Shown piece by piece: positions 1 through 7,293 of a DNA stretch of 64,000 nucleotides. Below the pieces are notes generated by a model. That model worked only from the letters and a program-made list of their open reading frames with translations. It had not been told where the DNA came from and ran no database searches. Location of the stretch: contig NZ_PDYY01000004.1 in the NCBI RefSeq assembly GCF_002743255.1, positions 1 through 64,000 on the forward strand. The letters are read 5' to 3'. The translations under genes were made by a program, and so were the position numbers. The DNA comes from Sporosarcina sp. P2. GTDB lineage: Bacteria > Bacillota > Bacilli > Bacillales_A > Planococcaceae. Within the stretch, counting starts at the first letter, position 1. Every line of letters starts with the position of its first letter.

Positions 1-17
1 CTGGAAATAACAAATGT

Positions 18-93
18 GGCTCAGTAGCTCAGTTGGTAGAGCAAAGGACTGAAAATCCTTGTGTCGGCGGTTCGATTCCGTCCTGAGCCACCA
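18..93 (+). tRNA. tRNA-Phe (GAA)
   Basis: The cloverleaf has a 7-bp acceptor stem (GGCTCAG with CTGAGCC), an anticodon loop reading GAA, and an encoded CCA at 91-93. It is the first of ten tRNA genes packed together; the upstream part of the operon lies outside the window. Confidence 0.97.
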
Positions 94-100
94 TTTATAT

Positions 101-173
<73 letters not shown>

Positions 174-181
174 TCCTTACT

Positions 182-266
182 GGTGGGGTAGCGAAGTGGC
201 TAAACGCGGCGGACTGTAAATCCGCTCCCTCCGGGTTCGGCGGTTCGAATCCGTCCCCCACCACCA
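182..266 (+). tRNA. tRNA-Tyr (GTA)
   Basis: This is a class II tRNA of 85 nt with a long variable arm. The acceptor stem is GGTGGGG with CCCCACC, the anticodon is GTA, and CCA is encoded at 264-266. Confidence 0.96.
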
Positions 267-269
267 TTT

Positions 270-340
270 AGGGGCATAGTTCAACGGTAGAATAGAGGTC
301 TCCAAAACCTTTGGTGTGGGTTCGATTCCTACTGCCCCTG
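270..340 (+). tRNA. tRNA-Trp (CCA)
   Basis: The acceptor stem AGGGGCA pairs with TGCCCCT, with discriminator G. The anticodon loop CTCCAAA gives CCA. No 3' CCA is encoded. The gene begins 3 nt after tRNA-Tyr. Confidence 0.96.
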
Positions 341-364
341 TATTTTTAAATAAATAATTACTAT

Positions 365-441
365 GGCGGGCGTGGCGAAGTGGTTAACGCATCGGATTGT
401 GATTCCGACATTCGGGGGTTCGATACCCCTCGTCCGCCCCA
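365..441 (+). tRNA. tRNA-His (GTG), copy 1
   Basis: The gene has the diagnostic extra G(-1) at 365 opposite C438, acceptor stem GCGGGCG, and anticodon GTG. CCA is encoded at 439-441. A second, nearly identical copy lies 128 nt downstream. The two differ in the variable region and in two T-loop bases (TTCGATA here, TTCAATT there). Confidence 0.95.
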
Positions 442-492
442 TACTTTTAAAAACATTAACACTCATTACTATACTGAAAGTAATCATAACAT

Positions 493-569
493 GGCGGGCG
501 TGGCGAAGTGGTTAACGCATCGGATTGTGATTCCGACACTCGGGGGTTCAATTCCCCTCGTCCGCCCCA
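493..569 (+). tRNA. tRNA-His (GTG), copy 2
   Basis: This is the second His tRNA, with G(-1) at 493 and encoded CCA at 567-569. It matches copy 1 through the D arm and anticodon arm. The repeat starts just before the gene (ATGGCGGG in both), which suggests a local duplication. Confidence 0.95.
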
Positions 570-573
570 TTAG

Positions 574-645
574 TGGGGTATAGCCAAGCGGTAAGGCAAC
601 GGACTTTGACTCCGTCATTCGTTGGTTCGAATCCAGCTACCCCAG
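574..645 (+). tRNA. tRNA-Gln (TTG)
   Basis: The acceptor stem TGGGGTA pairs with TACCCCA and the anticodon is TTG. CCA is not encoded. The gene starts 4 nt after tRNA-His copy 2. Confidence 0.96.
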
Positions 646-653
646 TCAGTTTT

Positions 654-728
654 GCGGAAGTAGTTCAGTGGTAGAATACGACCTTGCCAAGGTCGGGGTC
701 GCGGGTTCGAATCCCGTCTTCCGCTCCA
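654..728 (+). tRNA. tRNA-Gly (GCC)
   Basis: The acceptor stem GCGGAAG pairs with CTTCCGC and the anticodon loop CTTGCCA gives GCC. CCA is encoded at 726-728. Confidence 0.96.
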
Positions 729-735
729 CTATGTT

Positions 736-806
736 GGCGGCATAGCCAAGCGGTAAGGCACGGGTCTGCAACACCCTTACCACCGGTTCGATTCCGGTTG
801 CCGCCT
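736..806 (+). tRNA. tRNA-Cys (GCA)
   Basis: The acceptor stem GGCGGCA pairs with TGCCGCC and the anticodon is GCA. CCA is not encoded. Confidence 0.96.
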
Positions 807-834
807 TATAATTTTATATAATTACTTTACACGT

Positions 835-915
835 GCCCGAGTGGTGGAATGGCAGACACGTCGCACTCAAAATGCGATGCCGCGAGGCGTGCCGGTTCAA
901 GTCCGGCCTCGGGTA
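835..915 (+). tRNA. tRNA-Leu (CAA)
   Basis: This is a class II tRNA with a variable arm. The acceptor stem GCCCGAG pairs with CTCGGGT (one G-T pair at the end) and the anticodon loop CTCAAAA gives CAA. It is the last tRNA of the operon, followed by a terminator. Confidence 0.95.
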
Positions 916-954
916 TCACCAAGTCTTATTGTGTTATTTTTAGTAAGACCTATA

Positions 955-1000
955 GCATCTATAAACGTTGATATAATAACGTTTGTAGATGCTTTTTATT
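955..1000 (+). terminator. Terminator of the tRNA operon
   Basis: A near-perfect 15-bp inverted repeat (955-969 with 978-992) is followed by a T-rich tail. It lies 40 nt after tRNA-Leu and ends the tRNA transcript. Confidence 0.9.
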
Positions 1001-1074
1001 TTGAGTAAATACGATTAAATACGAGGTGTTTTTAAAACCTTCATACTAGCATATTCTTACAGATCTAAATTACA

Positions 1075-1221
1075 TCAATATTTAACAACATCGCTTATTT
1101 TGTTCCACATATGCGAAATGGTCTTCAGCTTATCCCTAGATTCATATGTCCAATTCATTCGCTGACAGCGTTCATGGAAGTCCTTAAATTGAATTACATG
1201 CCCATCAAAACATGTATACAT
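1075..1221 (-). CDS. Possible small or remnant ORF (48 codons), unknown
   Basis: This is an open frame from ATG at 1221 to TGA at 1075. The predicted peptide begins MYTCFDGHVIQFKDF and ends KISDVVKY, with an aromatic-rich, protein-like composition. The same frame stays open a few codons upstream of the ATG, so it may be the end of a decayed gene. I see no convincing ribosome binding site and recognise no family. The rest of 1001-1574 is AT-rich and holds nothing else that I can support. Confidence 0.25.
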   Translation of the reverse strand: MYTCFDGHVIQFKDFHERCQRMNWTYESRDKLKTISHMWNKISDVVKY

Positions 1222-1574
1222 GAGTGTGACATTAAACGTAGAAAGTTATTTTGAAATATCTAATTAGAAGAAGACTTTGTTTAATAATCTATTTAAGTTG
1301 GTATCGAGTTGTCTTGTATTTTGAAAAGAAAACAGTTGCCTCAAAAGCGGGTTTTTCATGTAATACCTTGAAATAAAAATGCACTAGCAGAAGCGATTAA
1401 GCTTTTCAAAAGTCTATTGTTAATTATAATAATATTTTGTGAGAGGAGATTGGAACCGAGAATAATTGAAGTGAACATCTCATTAAACTTCTGACTTTTA
1501 CAAAACATGTTTCAATCACGCCTGGTTAAGCGTGATGATTTAAATTGACACTATTATTGGCTTGTGAATTTGTT

Positions 1575-3248
1575 TCATATCTCTATTATGAAGGGAAGGA
1601 TCATCGGTCTTCTCTTTGTTTGTGTATATAAGAGTTTTTCAATTGACTTTTTTAGAGTATGTTTTAATTCATTTCGTTTATCCCCATTCGATTGTCTTGA
1701 CTCGGTAACGATCGTAATAACTAACTGATTCACTTCATTTAAAATATTTTCCGCAGCCCGTTCATATACGAACCCGCGGGAAATTATATCCGGATTTGAA
1801 ATGATATGTCCATCCGTTTTGCTAAGGGAAATCACAACAATCAGCATTCCTTCCTCTGAAAGCAATTTACGATCACGTAATACAATTTTTCCTACGTCTC
1901 CAACACCTAGTCCATCCACGAAAACATTCCCAGCCTGTATCCGTCTAGTTTGACTAGCAACGGTATTCGTAATATCTACAACATCTCCATTGTTAATAAT
2001 GAAGATGTTCTCACTTTTCACGCCAACCGATTCGGCTAATGTTCGGTGTTGCTGAAGCATACGAAATTCACCATGAATGGGAATGAAATAAGTTGGTTTC
2101 ATCAAAGTGAGCATAAGTTTTAATTCTTCCTGGAAAGCGTGTCCTGAAACATGCATACCCGATGCGCTACCGGATCCATAGATAACTTTGGCCCCTAAAT
2201 GGAATAAATTATCGATGATGCGCGACACACTTTTTTCGTTACCAGGTATAGGGCTTGACGCCAGAATGACGGTATCTCCAGCCAATACAGATACTTGACG
2301 GTATGTTGAGGTGGATAAACGTGATAATGCCGCCATAGGCTCGCCTTGACTGCCTGTACAAATAATGACAACCTTATCAGGTGCTATTCGATTGATTTCA
2401 TTTGTCTCAATCAAAGTGCCATCAGGTATTGTTAAGTATCCGAGTTCTGCTGCAACGGATACTATATTCACCATACTTCTGCCGAGCAACGCGACCTTTC
2501 GATTTGTTTTAAGGGCAGCGTTAATGATTTGCTGAACACGGTAAACGTTTGATGCAAATGTAGAGATAAATATCTTTTGATCGGCCTTGCGAAATGCATC
2601 TTCAATATGTTCGCCAACGACGCGTTCAGATTGTGTGAAACCTAGGCATTCAGCATTAGTACTTTCAGATAATAGAAGTAGTACTCCGCTGTTCCCAATT
2701 TCGGTCATTTTATGAAAATCTGTATATTTCTTATTTATAGGAGTCAAATCAAATTTGAAGTCGCCTGTGTGTACCACAGTCCCTTCTGGTGTATGAATCG
2801 CAATACCCAAACAATCCGGAATACTATGATTTACATTGAAGAATGTCAAGTTTAACGTACCTGCTTCGAAGTTCGAATCCGCATTAATCTCATTAAGTTC
2901 CGTTGCACGTTGAAGTCCGTGTTCTTTTAATTTCAATTTAATTAAACCAAGTGTCAATTTAGTCGCATACACGGGAATACTTAACTGTTTTAATAAGTAT
3001 GGAATACCACCGATATGATCTTCATGCCCGTGAGTTACAATCAATGCACGAATTTTATCTTTGTTTTTTTGTAAGTAAGATATATCTTGAATAATTAAAT
3101 CCACACCTAATAAAGTTTCATCTGGGAACTTGGCACCACAGTCTATAATGATAATATCATCTTCATATTGGAGTACATACATATTTTTACCGATTTCATT
3201 TATACCACCCAAAGCAAAAATGGATAACGTGCTTTCTCCTATATTCAA
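1575..3248 (-). CDS. RNase J family ribonuclease (RNase J1 paralogue)
   Basis: The product is a metallo-beta-lactamase/beta-CASP ribonuclease of 557 aa, the length of B. subtilis RNase J1 (555 aa), expected to act in the cytoplasm as a 5'-3' exo/endonuclease on RNA. The zinc motif HGHEDHIGG lies at about residues 73-81, HTGDFKFD follows at about 160-167, beta-CASP motifs follow, and the end (TKRRPMILPFIIEI) is typical of RNase J. Where J1 has GPLNDIHTSGHGGQEE this protein has GSGSASGMHVSGHAFQEE, so it is probably an additional paralogue and not the main rnjA. It starts at TTG with a weak GGGG site. It stands alone, convergent with the tRNA operon. The family assignment is firm; the division of labour with the other RNase J proteins is unknown. 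Confidence 0.9.
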   Translation of the reverse strand: MNIGESTLSIFALGGINEIGKNMYVLQYEDDIIIIDCGAKFPDETLLGVDLIIQDISYLQKNKDKIRALIVTHGHEDHIGGIPYLLKQLSIPVYATKLTLGLIKLKLKEHGLQRATELNEINADSNFEAGTLNLTFFNVNHSIPDCLGIAIHTPEGTVVHTGDFKFDLTPINKKYTDFHKMTEIGNSGVLLLLSESTNAECLGFTQSERVVGEHIEDAFRKADQKIFISTFASNVYRVQQIINAALKTNRKVALLGRSMVNIVSVAAELGYLTIPDGTLIETNEINRIAPDKVVIICTGSQGEPMAALSRLSTSTYRQVSVLAGDTVILASSPIPGNEKSVSRIIDNLFHLGAKVIYGSGSASGMHVSGHAFQEELKLMLTLMKPTYFIPIHGEFRMLQQHRTLAESVGVKSENIFIINNGDVVDITNTVASQTRRIQAGNVFVDGLGVGDVGKIVLRDRKLLSEEGMLIVVISLSKTDGHIISNPDIISRGFVYERAAENILNEVNQLVITIVTESRQSNGDKRNELKHTLKKSIEKLLYTQTKRRPMILPFIIEI

Positions 3249-3916
3249 AATAAAAACCCCTTACCTAGTTATTTTCAATTAGTTTGATGTAGATTAAGTT
3301 CCTGTCGATTAGGATGCCCATAATAATGAATTTTATGTAGTATAGACTAAGGTGATTTTACTCCGCGTATTTCTAATTTAGGAAGCGCATTTAGATTAGG
3401 AAGAAGAGAATTTGAAAAGGGATTAGATAGGAAAGCGATTGAAATAAGTTTAGCTCAGGAAAAATCAGGTGTCTGAATTATTGGAGTTCGAGAAGTAGTA
3501 ATTCGCTATAAAAGGTAATCAAGAGAAGCTTATAAAGCTATATCATCGAAAAAAGTCATGCGGTAGCGGAAGCCGTATATGAAAAAGTGTAGCTTCATAT
3601 ATGTCGACATGGTTGCTCAGAGTTCGAAGTTCAAGGTGTAGATGGCGAGGCAATATGAATAGTGAACGGAAACTAATAAAAAATAAAATACCGTGTGTCG
3701 CATTGTAAAGAAGCATGTTGAGTTCTGTTTTCTATACTATATACAATTTGTTAAATACCTCCAAACAAGCATCGGAATTCAGTGCTGTGTTGTAATTTAA
3801 CGTGCCTTATTTAGAAGATCCAGCTTTTATAGTAACGTTTTATAAAAAGCTTGCCATCATTTCGGTCATTCGATGGCCTTTAGCTTTTGGCTAGCTGTGT
3901 TCCGCTTCTCTTATAT

Positions 3917-3965
3917 GGAAAAAATATAAAATTACCTGCTGCCTGTCAACATGACAGGCAGCAGG
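3917..3965 (-). terminator. Strong hairpin, probable terminator of the 5353-4137 operon
   Basis: A perfect 13-bp inverted repeat (3935-3947 with 3953-3965, 5-nt loop) is followed on the minus strand by an AT-rich tail with a T run. It lies about 170 nt past the end of the minus-strand operon. Confidence 0.6.
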
Positions 3966-4107
3966 CCATAGAGGAGAAATATGAAAGGATGTTACTCAGT
4001 AAGGGGTCATTGCCATGGACATGGTTGGTTATAGGTCATTGGTCAATGTGTAAAGGGTAACAAGTGATTGGTTTTAGCAAGTTTATGTTCATATTCCCCG
4101 CCCTATG

Positions 4108-4136
4108 CCTCAAAAAGGAGTCTCACCTTTTTGAGG
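4108..4136 (-). other. Perfect hairpin touching a stop codon
   Basis: The 11-bp inverted repeat CCTCAAAAAGG/CCTTTTTGAGG with a 7-nt loop begins at the base next to the TAA of the 4137-4649 gene. No T run follows on the minus strand, so it is not a standard terminator. It could protect the 3' end of the message. Confidence 0.6.
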
Positions 4137-4649
4137 TTAAAAGTAATTAGTGCCATCAAAGTCAAGAGTGATAGTGTAATTTTTCATGTTGATGCGATTC
4201 GATAGTTGGTGTGCTGCTTTTTCAGCTTGTTGTGCTCTTTGCCGATATTCTTCCGGATCAAACAATGCTACACGATAAATCGTCGTGGATTCGGCAAAAC
4301 CATATTGTATTTCTTCTTTACTCGCTAAAGAGAACTGTTTATAGTATGAAGACTTTGCACGCAATTGGATAGCCAGTTCAATAGCTTCAACTAATGGAAT
4401 TTGTTTGTCTTCAAATTCTACTGTATGGGTACTGTTTGCTACGTAAATGAGATAGTCTAGTTTACGTTGATCTATTCTTACTTGTTCCATCTCAGCTTCT
4501 ACATCTCCTAATTTCCGGCTGGTTATAGGACGTGGTGCCGCTTTTTCCACTGTAATGAAAGCCACTCGTTGTGCCTCTGTTTCTAATTCCCGTATTTGCC
4601 TTGACAGAATACTTTTTAATTTAATGCCTTCAGCTAATGTAATATTCAA
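4137..4649 (-). CDS. DIP1984/septicolysin-like family protein
   Basis: This is a 170-aa soluble, mostly helical protein without signal peptide or membrane segment. The N-terminus (TLAEGIKLKSILSRQIRELE), a central stretch asking for a heptad-like helical hairpin, and the ending N-Y-T-I-T-L-D-F-D resemble the DIP1984 family (septicolysin-like), whose biochemical function is not established. The assignment is from recalled family pattern, not a search. The gene starts 2 nt after the stop of the B3/B4-domain gene, so the two are co-transcribed and probably translationally coupled. Confidence 0.6.
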   Translation of the reverse strand: MNITLAEGIKLKSILSRQIRELETEAQRVAFITVEKAAPRPITSRKLGDVEAEMEQVRIDQRKLDYLIYVANSTHTVEFEDKQIPLVEAIELAIQLRAKSSYYKQFSLASKEEIQYGFAESTTIYRVALFDPEEYRQRAQQAEKAAHQLSNRINMKNYTITLDFDGTNYF

Positions 4650-4651
4650 GA

Positions 4652-5353
4652 TTACACCTCGTTTGTTAGTATAAAGTTAGGATTTTGACTATCCAATATA
4701 GAACTTTGATAGTCTCCACCGTTTATGCTAGTGAACATTTTACCGCAAGCTTCGGCTAATTGCTGAGCCTTGTCTTGATCCAATGAAGGACGAATAAATA
4801 GTAATTGAATGATGTTTTCTGTTTCTTCGGTTACGGCTGTTCGTATGGAATCAATATACGGGCTACCGAACGGACTATATCCGTCGCTTAGCAGTAAGAT
4901 GTTTTCAAAGGTATTGAATTGATTATTCAATCCTTCGTAGCCATCTCGGGCCGTGCCGACAGATAAAATAACATCACCGGCTATTTTATCAGCATCATAA
5001 ATCACTGTTGGGATTTCGTATTGCAAGGAAAAGAATGTATTGAGATCTTCTGCACTATGGAAGGAAGGGGTATAGAGACGGTCTTGGATCTGTTGTAAGA
5101 GTAACTGAAGAGCTGGTGGCTTAGTTGATGGGTCCGCTCCGAAAGTTGTCCAGATGGATTGCCATTCCGCTAAACCGTTGAAATCGGTAACTTCTTTGTC
5201 AAGTAGTTCGAAATAGAGTTGTTCTTGAAATAATTGTAGTCGCCCTTTTAGCATCTGAGGTGATGCGGAGACGATTGTTTTGTTATAATAGATTATGCCT
5301 AATTTAAAATCAGGGATTTTCGTGAATATAGAAGAATCAATAGTAAGTTGCAT
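4652..5353 (-). CDS. B3/B4 tRNA-binding domain protein
   Basis: This 233-aa cytoplasmic protein matches the B3/B4 domain family, stand-alone relatives of the editing domain of phenylalanyl-tRNA synthetase beta. Visible hallmarks are the segment with a GADPSTKPPALQLLLQQ helix, then TFFSLQYEIPTVIYDADKIAGDVILSVG. Members are thought to bind or deacylate mischarged aminoacyl-tRNA, but this protein's substrate is unknown. ATG at 5353 is preferred over GTG at 5362 because AGGTGA lies 5 nt upstream of it. It is the first gene of a two-gene operon and is divergent from queG. Confidence 0.8.
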   Translation of the reverse strand: MQLTIDSSIFTKIPDFKLGIIYYNKTIVSASPQMLKGRLQLFQEQLYFELLDKEVTDFNGLAEWQSIWTTFGADPSTKPPALQLLLQQIQDRLYTPSFHSAEDLNTFFSLQYEIPTVIYDADKIAGDVILSVGTARDGYEGLNNQFNTFENILLLSDGYSPFGSPYIDSIRTAVTEETENIIQLLFIRPSLDQDKAQQLAEACGKMFTSINGGDYQSSILDSQNPNFILTNEV

Positions 5354-5405
5354 CAGTATCACCTGCTTGTAATTTTATTTCATCTTATCATAAGGGAGGC
5401 GGGGA

Positions 5406-6545
5406 ATGGTGAATGTCGCTCAGTTACAGCTTGAAATACGAACGTTTGCGGCGTCCATTGGAATAGACAAAATTGGTTTTACGACAGCAGCCCCGTTTGT
5501 AAAATTGAAGGATCGTCTAAAACAACAGCAACGATTGAATTATCAATCTGGTTTTGAGGAGCCGGATATAGAGAAGCGAACGGAGCCTTTATTATTACTG
5601 GATCAGGCAGAAAGTATTATTGCTATTGCAGTTGCATACCCATCGAAATTATCGGATAGTCTCCGTGGGAAAAAAGGGGAGCGGCGTGGTATATTTTGTA
5701 GGGCTTCATGGGGTGAAGATTACCATACAGTATTGCGTGACAAACTAGCACAGCTTGAATTATTTATTCTTACTAAGGTACCGGATGCGCGGCTTCGTTC
5801 CATGGTGGATACAGGAGAGCTTGTAGATCGCGCAGTAGCAGAACGTGCGGGGATTGGTTGGTCGGCTAAGAACTGCTCGATCATTACACCGGAGTTCGGG
5901 TCTTACGTCTATCTAGGCGAGATGATTACGAATCTGCCATTTATACCAGATGAGCCGATGGAAGATCAATGTCTAGACTGTAATTTATGCTTGGATGTTT
6001 GTCCTACGGGTGCGATAATACAGCCGGGACAATTAAATGCCCAGCGTTGTATTGCATTTTTGACACAAACGAAGAAGCCTGTGCCTGAAGAATTCCGGCA
6101 CAAGATTGGGAATCGCTTGTATGGCTGTGATACATGCCAAACGGTCTGTCCGAAAAACAAGGGAATGAATCATACGCACCAACTGGCATTCACACCTGAG
6201 CCCGAGCTCGTTAAGCCTTTGTTGCTGTCACTCTTGTCATTATCAAACCGGCAATTTAAGGAACAGTATGGCCATATGTCAGGCTCTTGGCGTGGAAAGA
6301 ATCCCATTCAACGAAATGCACTGATAGCATTGGCTCATTTTAAGGATGAATCAGCGATACCAGAACTAACTAGATTAATAAAAGAAGACCCACGACCCAT
6401 GATCAGAGGAACAGCCGCATGGGCACTTGGGGAAATTGGTACGACAGAAGGGCACGAGGTGCTAAAAGAAGTGTTGCTCATTGAAGAAGATGAGTTTGTA
6501 GTAAGTGAAATTACGAAGGCTATGGAACTGCTGCATATTAATTGA
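5406..6545 (+). CDS. queG: Epoxyqueuosine reductase QueG
   Basis: QueG reduces epoxyqueuosine in tRNA to queuosine, the last step of queuosine synthesis, using cobalamin and two [4Fe-4S] clusters. The catalytic Asp is in SMVDTGELVDR (about residue 135). Cluster cysteines are at 189, 192, 195 and 199 (CLDCNLCLDVCP), with further cysteines in CDTCQTVCP (241-248). A C-terminal HEAT-like segment (residues about 290-375) carries RGTAAWALGEIG. The length of 379 aa fits the family (386 in B. subtilis). AAGGGAGG precedes the ATG. trmL follows closely, pairing two tRNA anticodon-loop modification genes. Confidence 0.95.
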   Translation: MVNVAQLQLEIRTFAASIGIDKIGFTTAAPFVKLKDRLKQQQRLNYQSGFEEPDIEKRTEPLLLLDQAESIIAIAVAYPSKLSDSLRGKKGERRGIFCRASWGEDYHTVLRDKLAQLELFILTKVPDARLRSMVDTGELVDRAVAERAGIGWSAKNCSIITPEFGSYVYLGEMITNLPFIPDEPMEDQCLDCNLCLDVCPTGAIIQPGQLNAQRCIAFLTQTKKPVPEEFRHKIGNRLYGCDTCQTVCPKNKGMNHTHQLAFTPEPELVKPLLLSLLSLSNRQFKEQYGHMSGSWRGKNPIQRNALIALAHFKDESAIPELTRLIKEDPRPMIRGTAAWALGEIGTTEGHEVLKEVLLIEEDEFVVSEITKAMELLHIN

Positions 6546-6559
6546 AAGAAGGTAGTAAG

Positions 6560-7036
6560 ATGACGATTCACGTTGCATTATTTGAACCACAAATTCCTGC
6601 AAATACAGGAAATATTTCACGAACTTGTGCAGGCACCGATACAGCCCTCCATTTAATAAAGCCGCTTGGTTTTTCTACTGAGGATAAAATGTTGAAACGC
6701 GCTGGACTAGATTACTGGGAGCATGTTGATATTACGTACCATGAGGGAATCCAGCAGTTTCTAGATGCCTATCCAGAAGGCAAGTTTTATTTCATTACAA
6801 AATTCGGAGAGACGAGTTATGATACGTTTGATTATTCGAATACCGATCAGGATATTTTCTTTGTGTTTGGCAAAGAAACTACCGGGTTGCCGAATGAAAT
6901 TACGGATAAGTATAAAGAGAATTGTTTGCGCATTCCGATGAACGATGAGCATATCCGCTCATTGAACTTGTCGAATACTGCTGCAATTCTTATTTATGAA
7001 GCACTTCGTCAACAGCGTTTTGCACATTTAACGTAA
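6560..7036 (+). CDS. trmL: tRNA (cytidine/uridine-34 2'-O)-methyltransferase TrmL
   Basis: This SPOUT-fold methyltransferase of 158 aa is expected to methylate the ribose at wobble position 34 of tRNA-Leu using SAM. Characteristic motifs are NTGNISRTCAGT near the N-terminus, FFVFGKETTGLP forming the SAM knot, and IPMNDEHIRSLNLSNTAAI. ATG at 6560 is chosen because AGAAGG lies 7 nt upstream; the frame is open further back to TTG 6542, inside the queG stop region. It is the second gene of the queG-trmL operon. Confidence 0.93.
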   Translation: MTIHVALFEPQIPANTGNISRTCAGTDTALHLIKPLGFSTEDKMLKRAGLDYWEHVDITYHEGIQQFLDAYPEGKFYFITKFGETSYDTFDYSNTDQDIFFVFGKETTGLPNEITDKYKENCLRIPMNDEHIRSLNLSNTAAILIYEALRQQRFAHLT

Positions 7037-7041
7037 TGTAT

Positions 7042-7080
7042 AAAAAAAGGGATTGGCTCATGGCCAATCCCTTTTCTATT
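7042..7080. terminator. Bidirectional terminator between trmL and the 35-aa ORF
   Basis: The stem AAAAGGGATTGGC/GCCAATCCCTTTT has T runs on both strands. It serves trmL (plus) and the small minus-strand gene that ends at 7081. Confidence 0.88.
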
Positions 7081-7188
7081 TTATTTCATTTGATTCGTTT
7101 TTGATTCGCCTGGCTTATTTTCATATCCGCCAGTCAAGATTGCAGATAAGAATGCAAAACAAACAGCAATAATTAGAATTAGTCTCAT
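7081..7188 (-). CDS. Small membrane peptide, 35 aa
   Basis: The predicted peptide starts MRLILIIAVCFAFLSAILTG, a hydrophobic segment that could be one membrane helix or a signal sequence, followed by a short charged tail (GYENKPGESKTNQMK). AGGAGG lies 8 nt upstream of the ATG, a perfect ribosome site, and a terminator follows the stop. It stands alone between trmL and the purine permease. I do not recognise the family. Confidence 0.7.
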   Translation of the reverse strand: MRLILIIAVCFAFLSAILTGGYENKPGESKTNQMK

Positions 7189-7293
7189 TGTTTGTACCTC
7201 CTATGAAATCAATAGTCCTTCTTACAGTATACCGTAAAAATTATATAAATGAAATAATCTTCGGCATTTTATGTGACAGGTTACTAACAAATC

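Larger units (their letters stand above)
3249..4136. other. Gene-poor stretch with possible decayed coding sequence
   Basis: About 890 bp have no intact gene. Plus-strand frames around 3370-3480 and 3550-3660 read as short protein-like stretches (for example GRREFEKGLDRKAIEIS) broken by stops and frameshifts, as in a decayed gene. The second part faintly recalls the N-terminal helix-turn-helix of IS3-type OrfA transposases, but this is too weak to name. Another imperfect hairpin (about 3844-3890) lies upstream of the strong inverted repeat at 3935-3965. Confidence 0.35.

Noticed and set aside
380..583. 67-codon plus-strand frame
   Set aside because: It runs through the two tRNA-His genes and the gap between them and has no independent coding signs.
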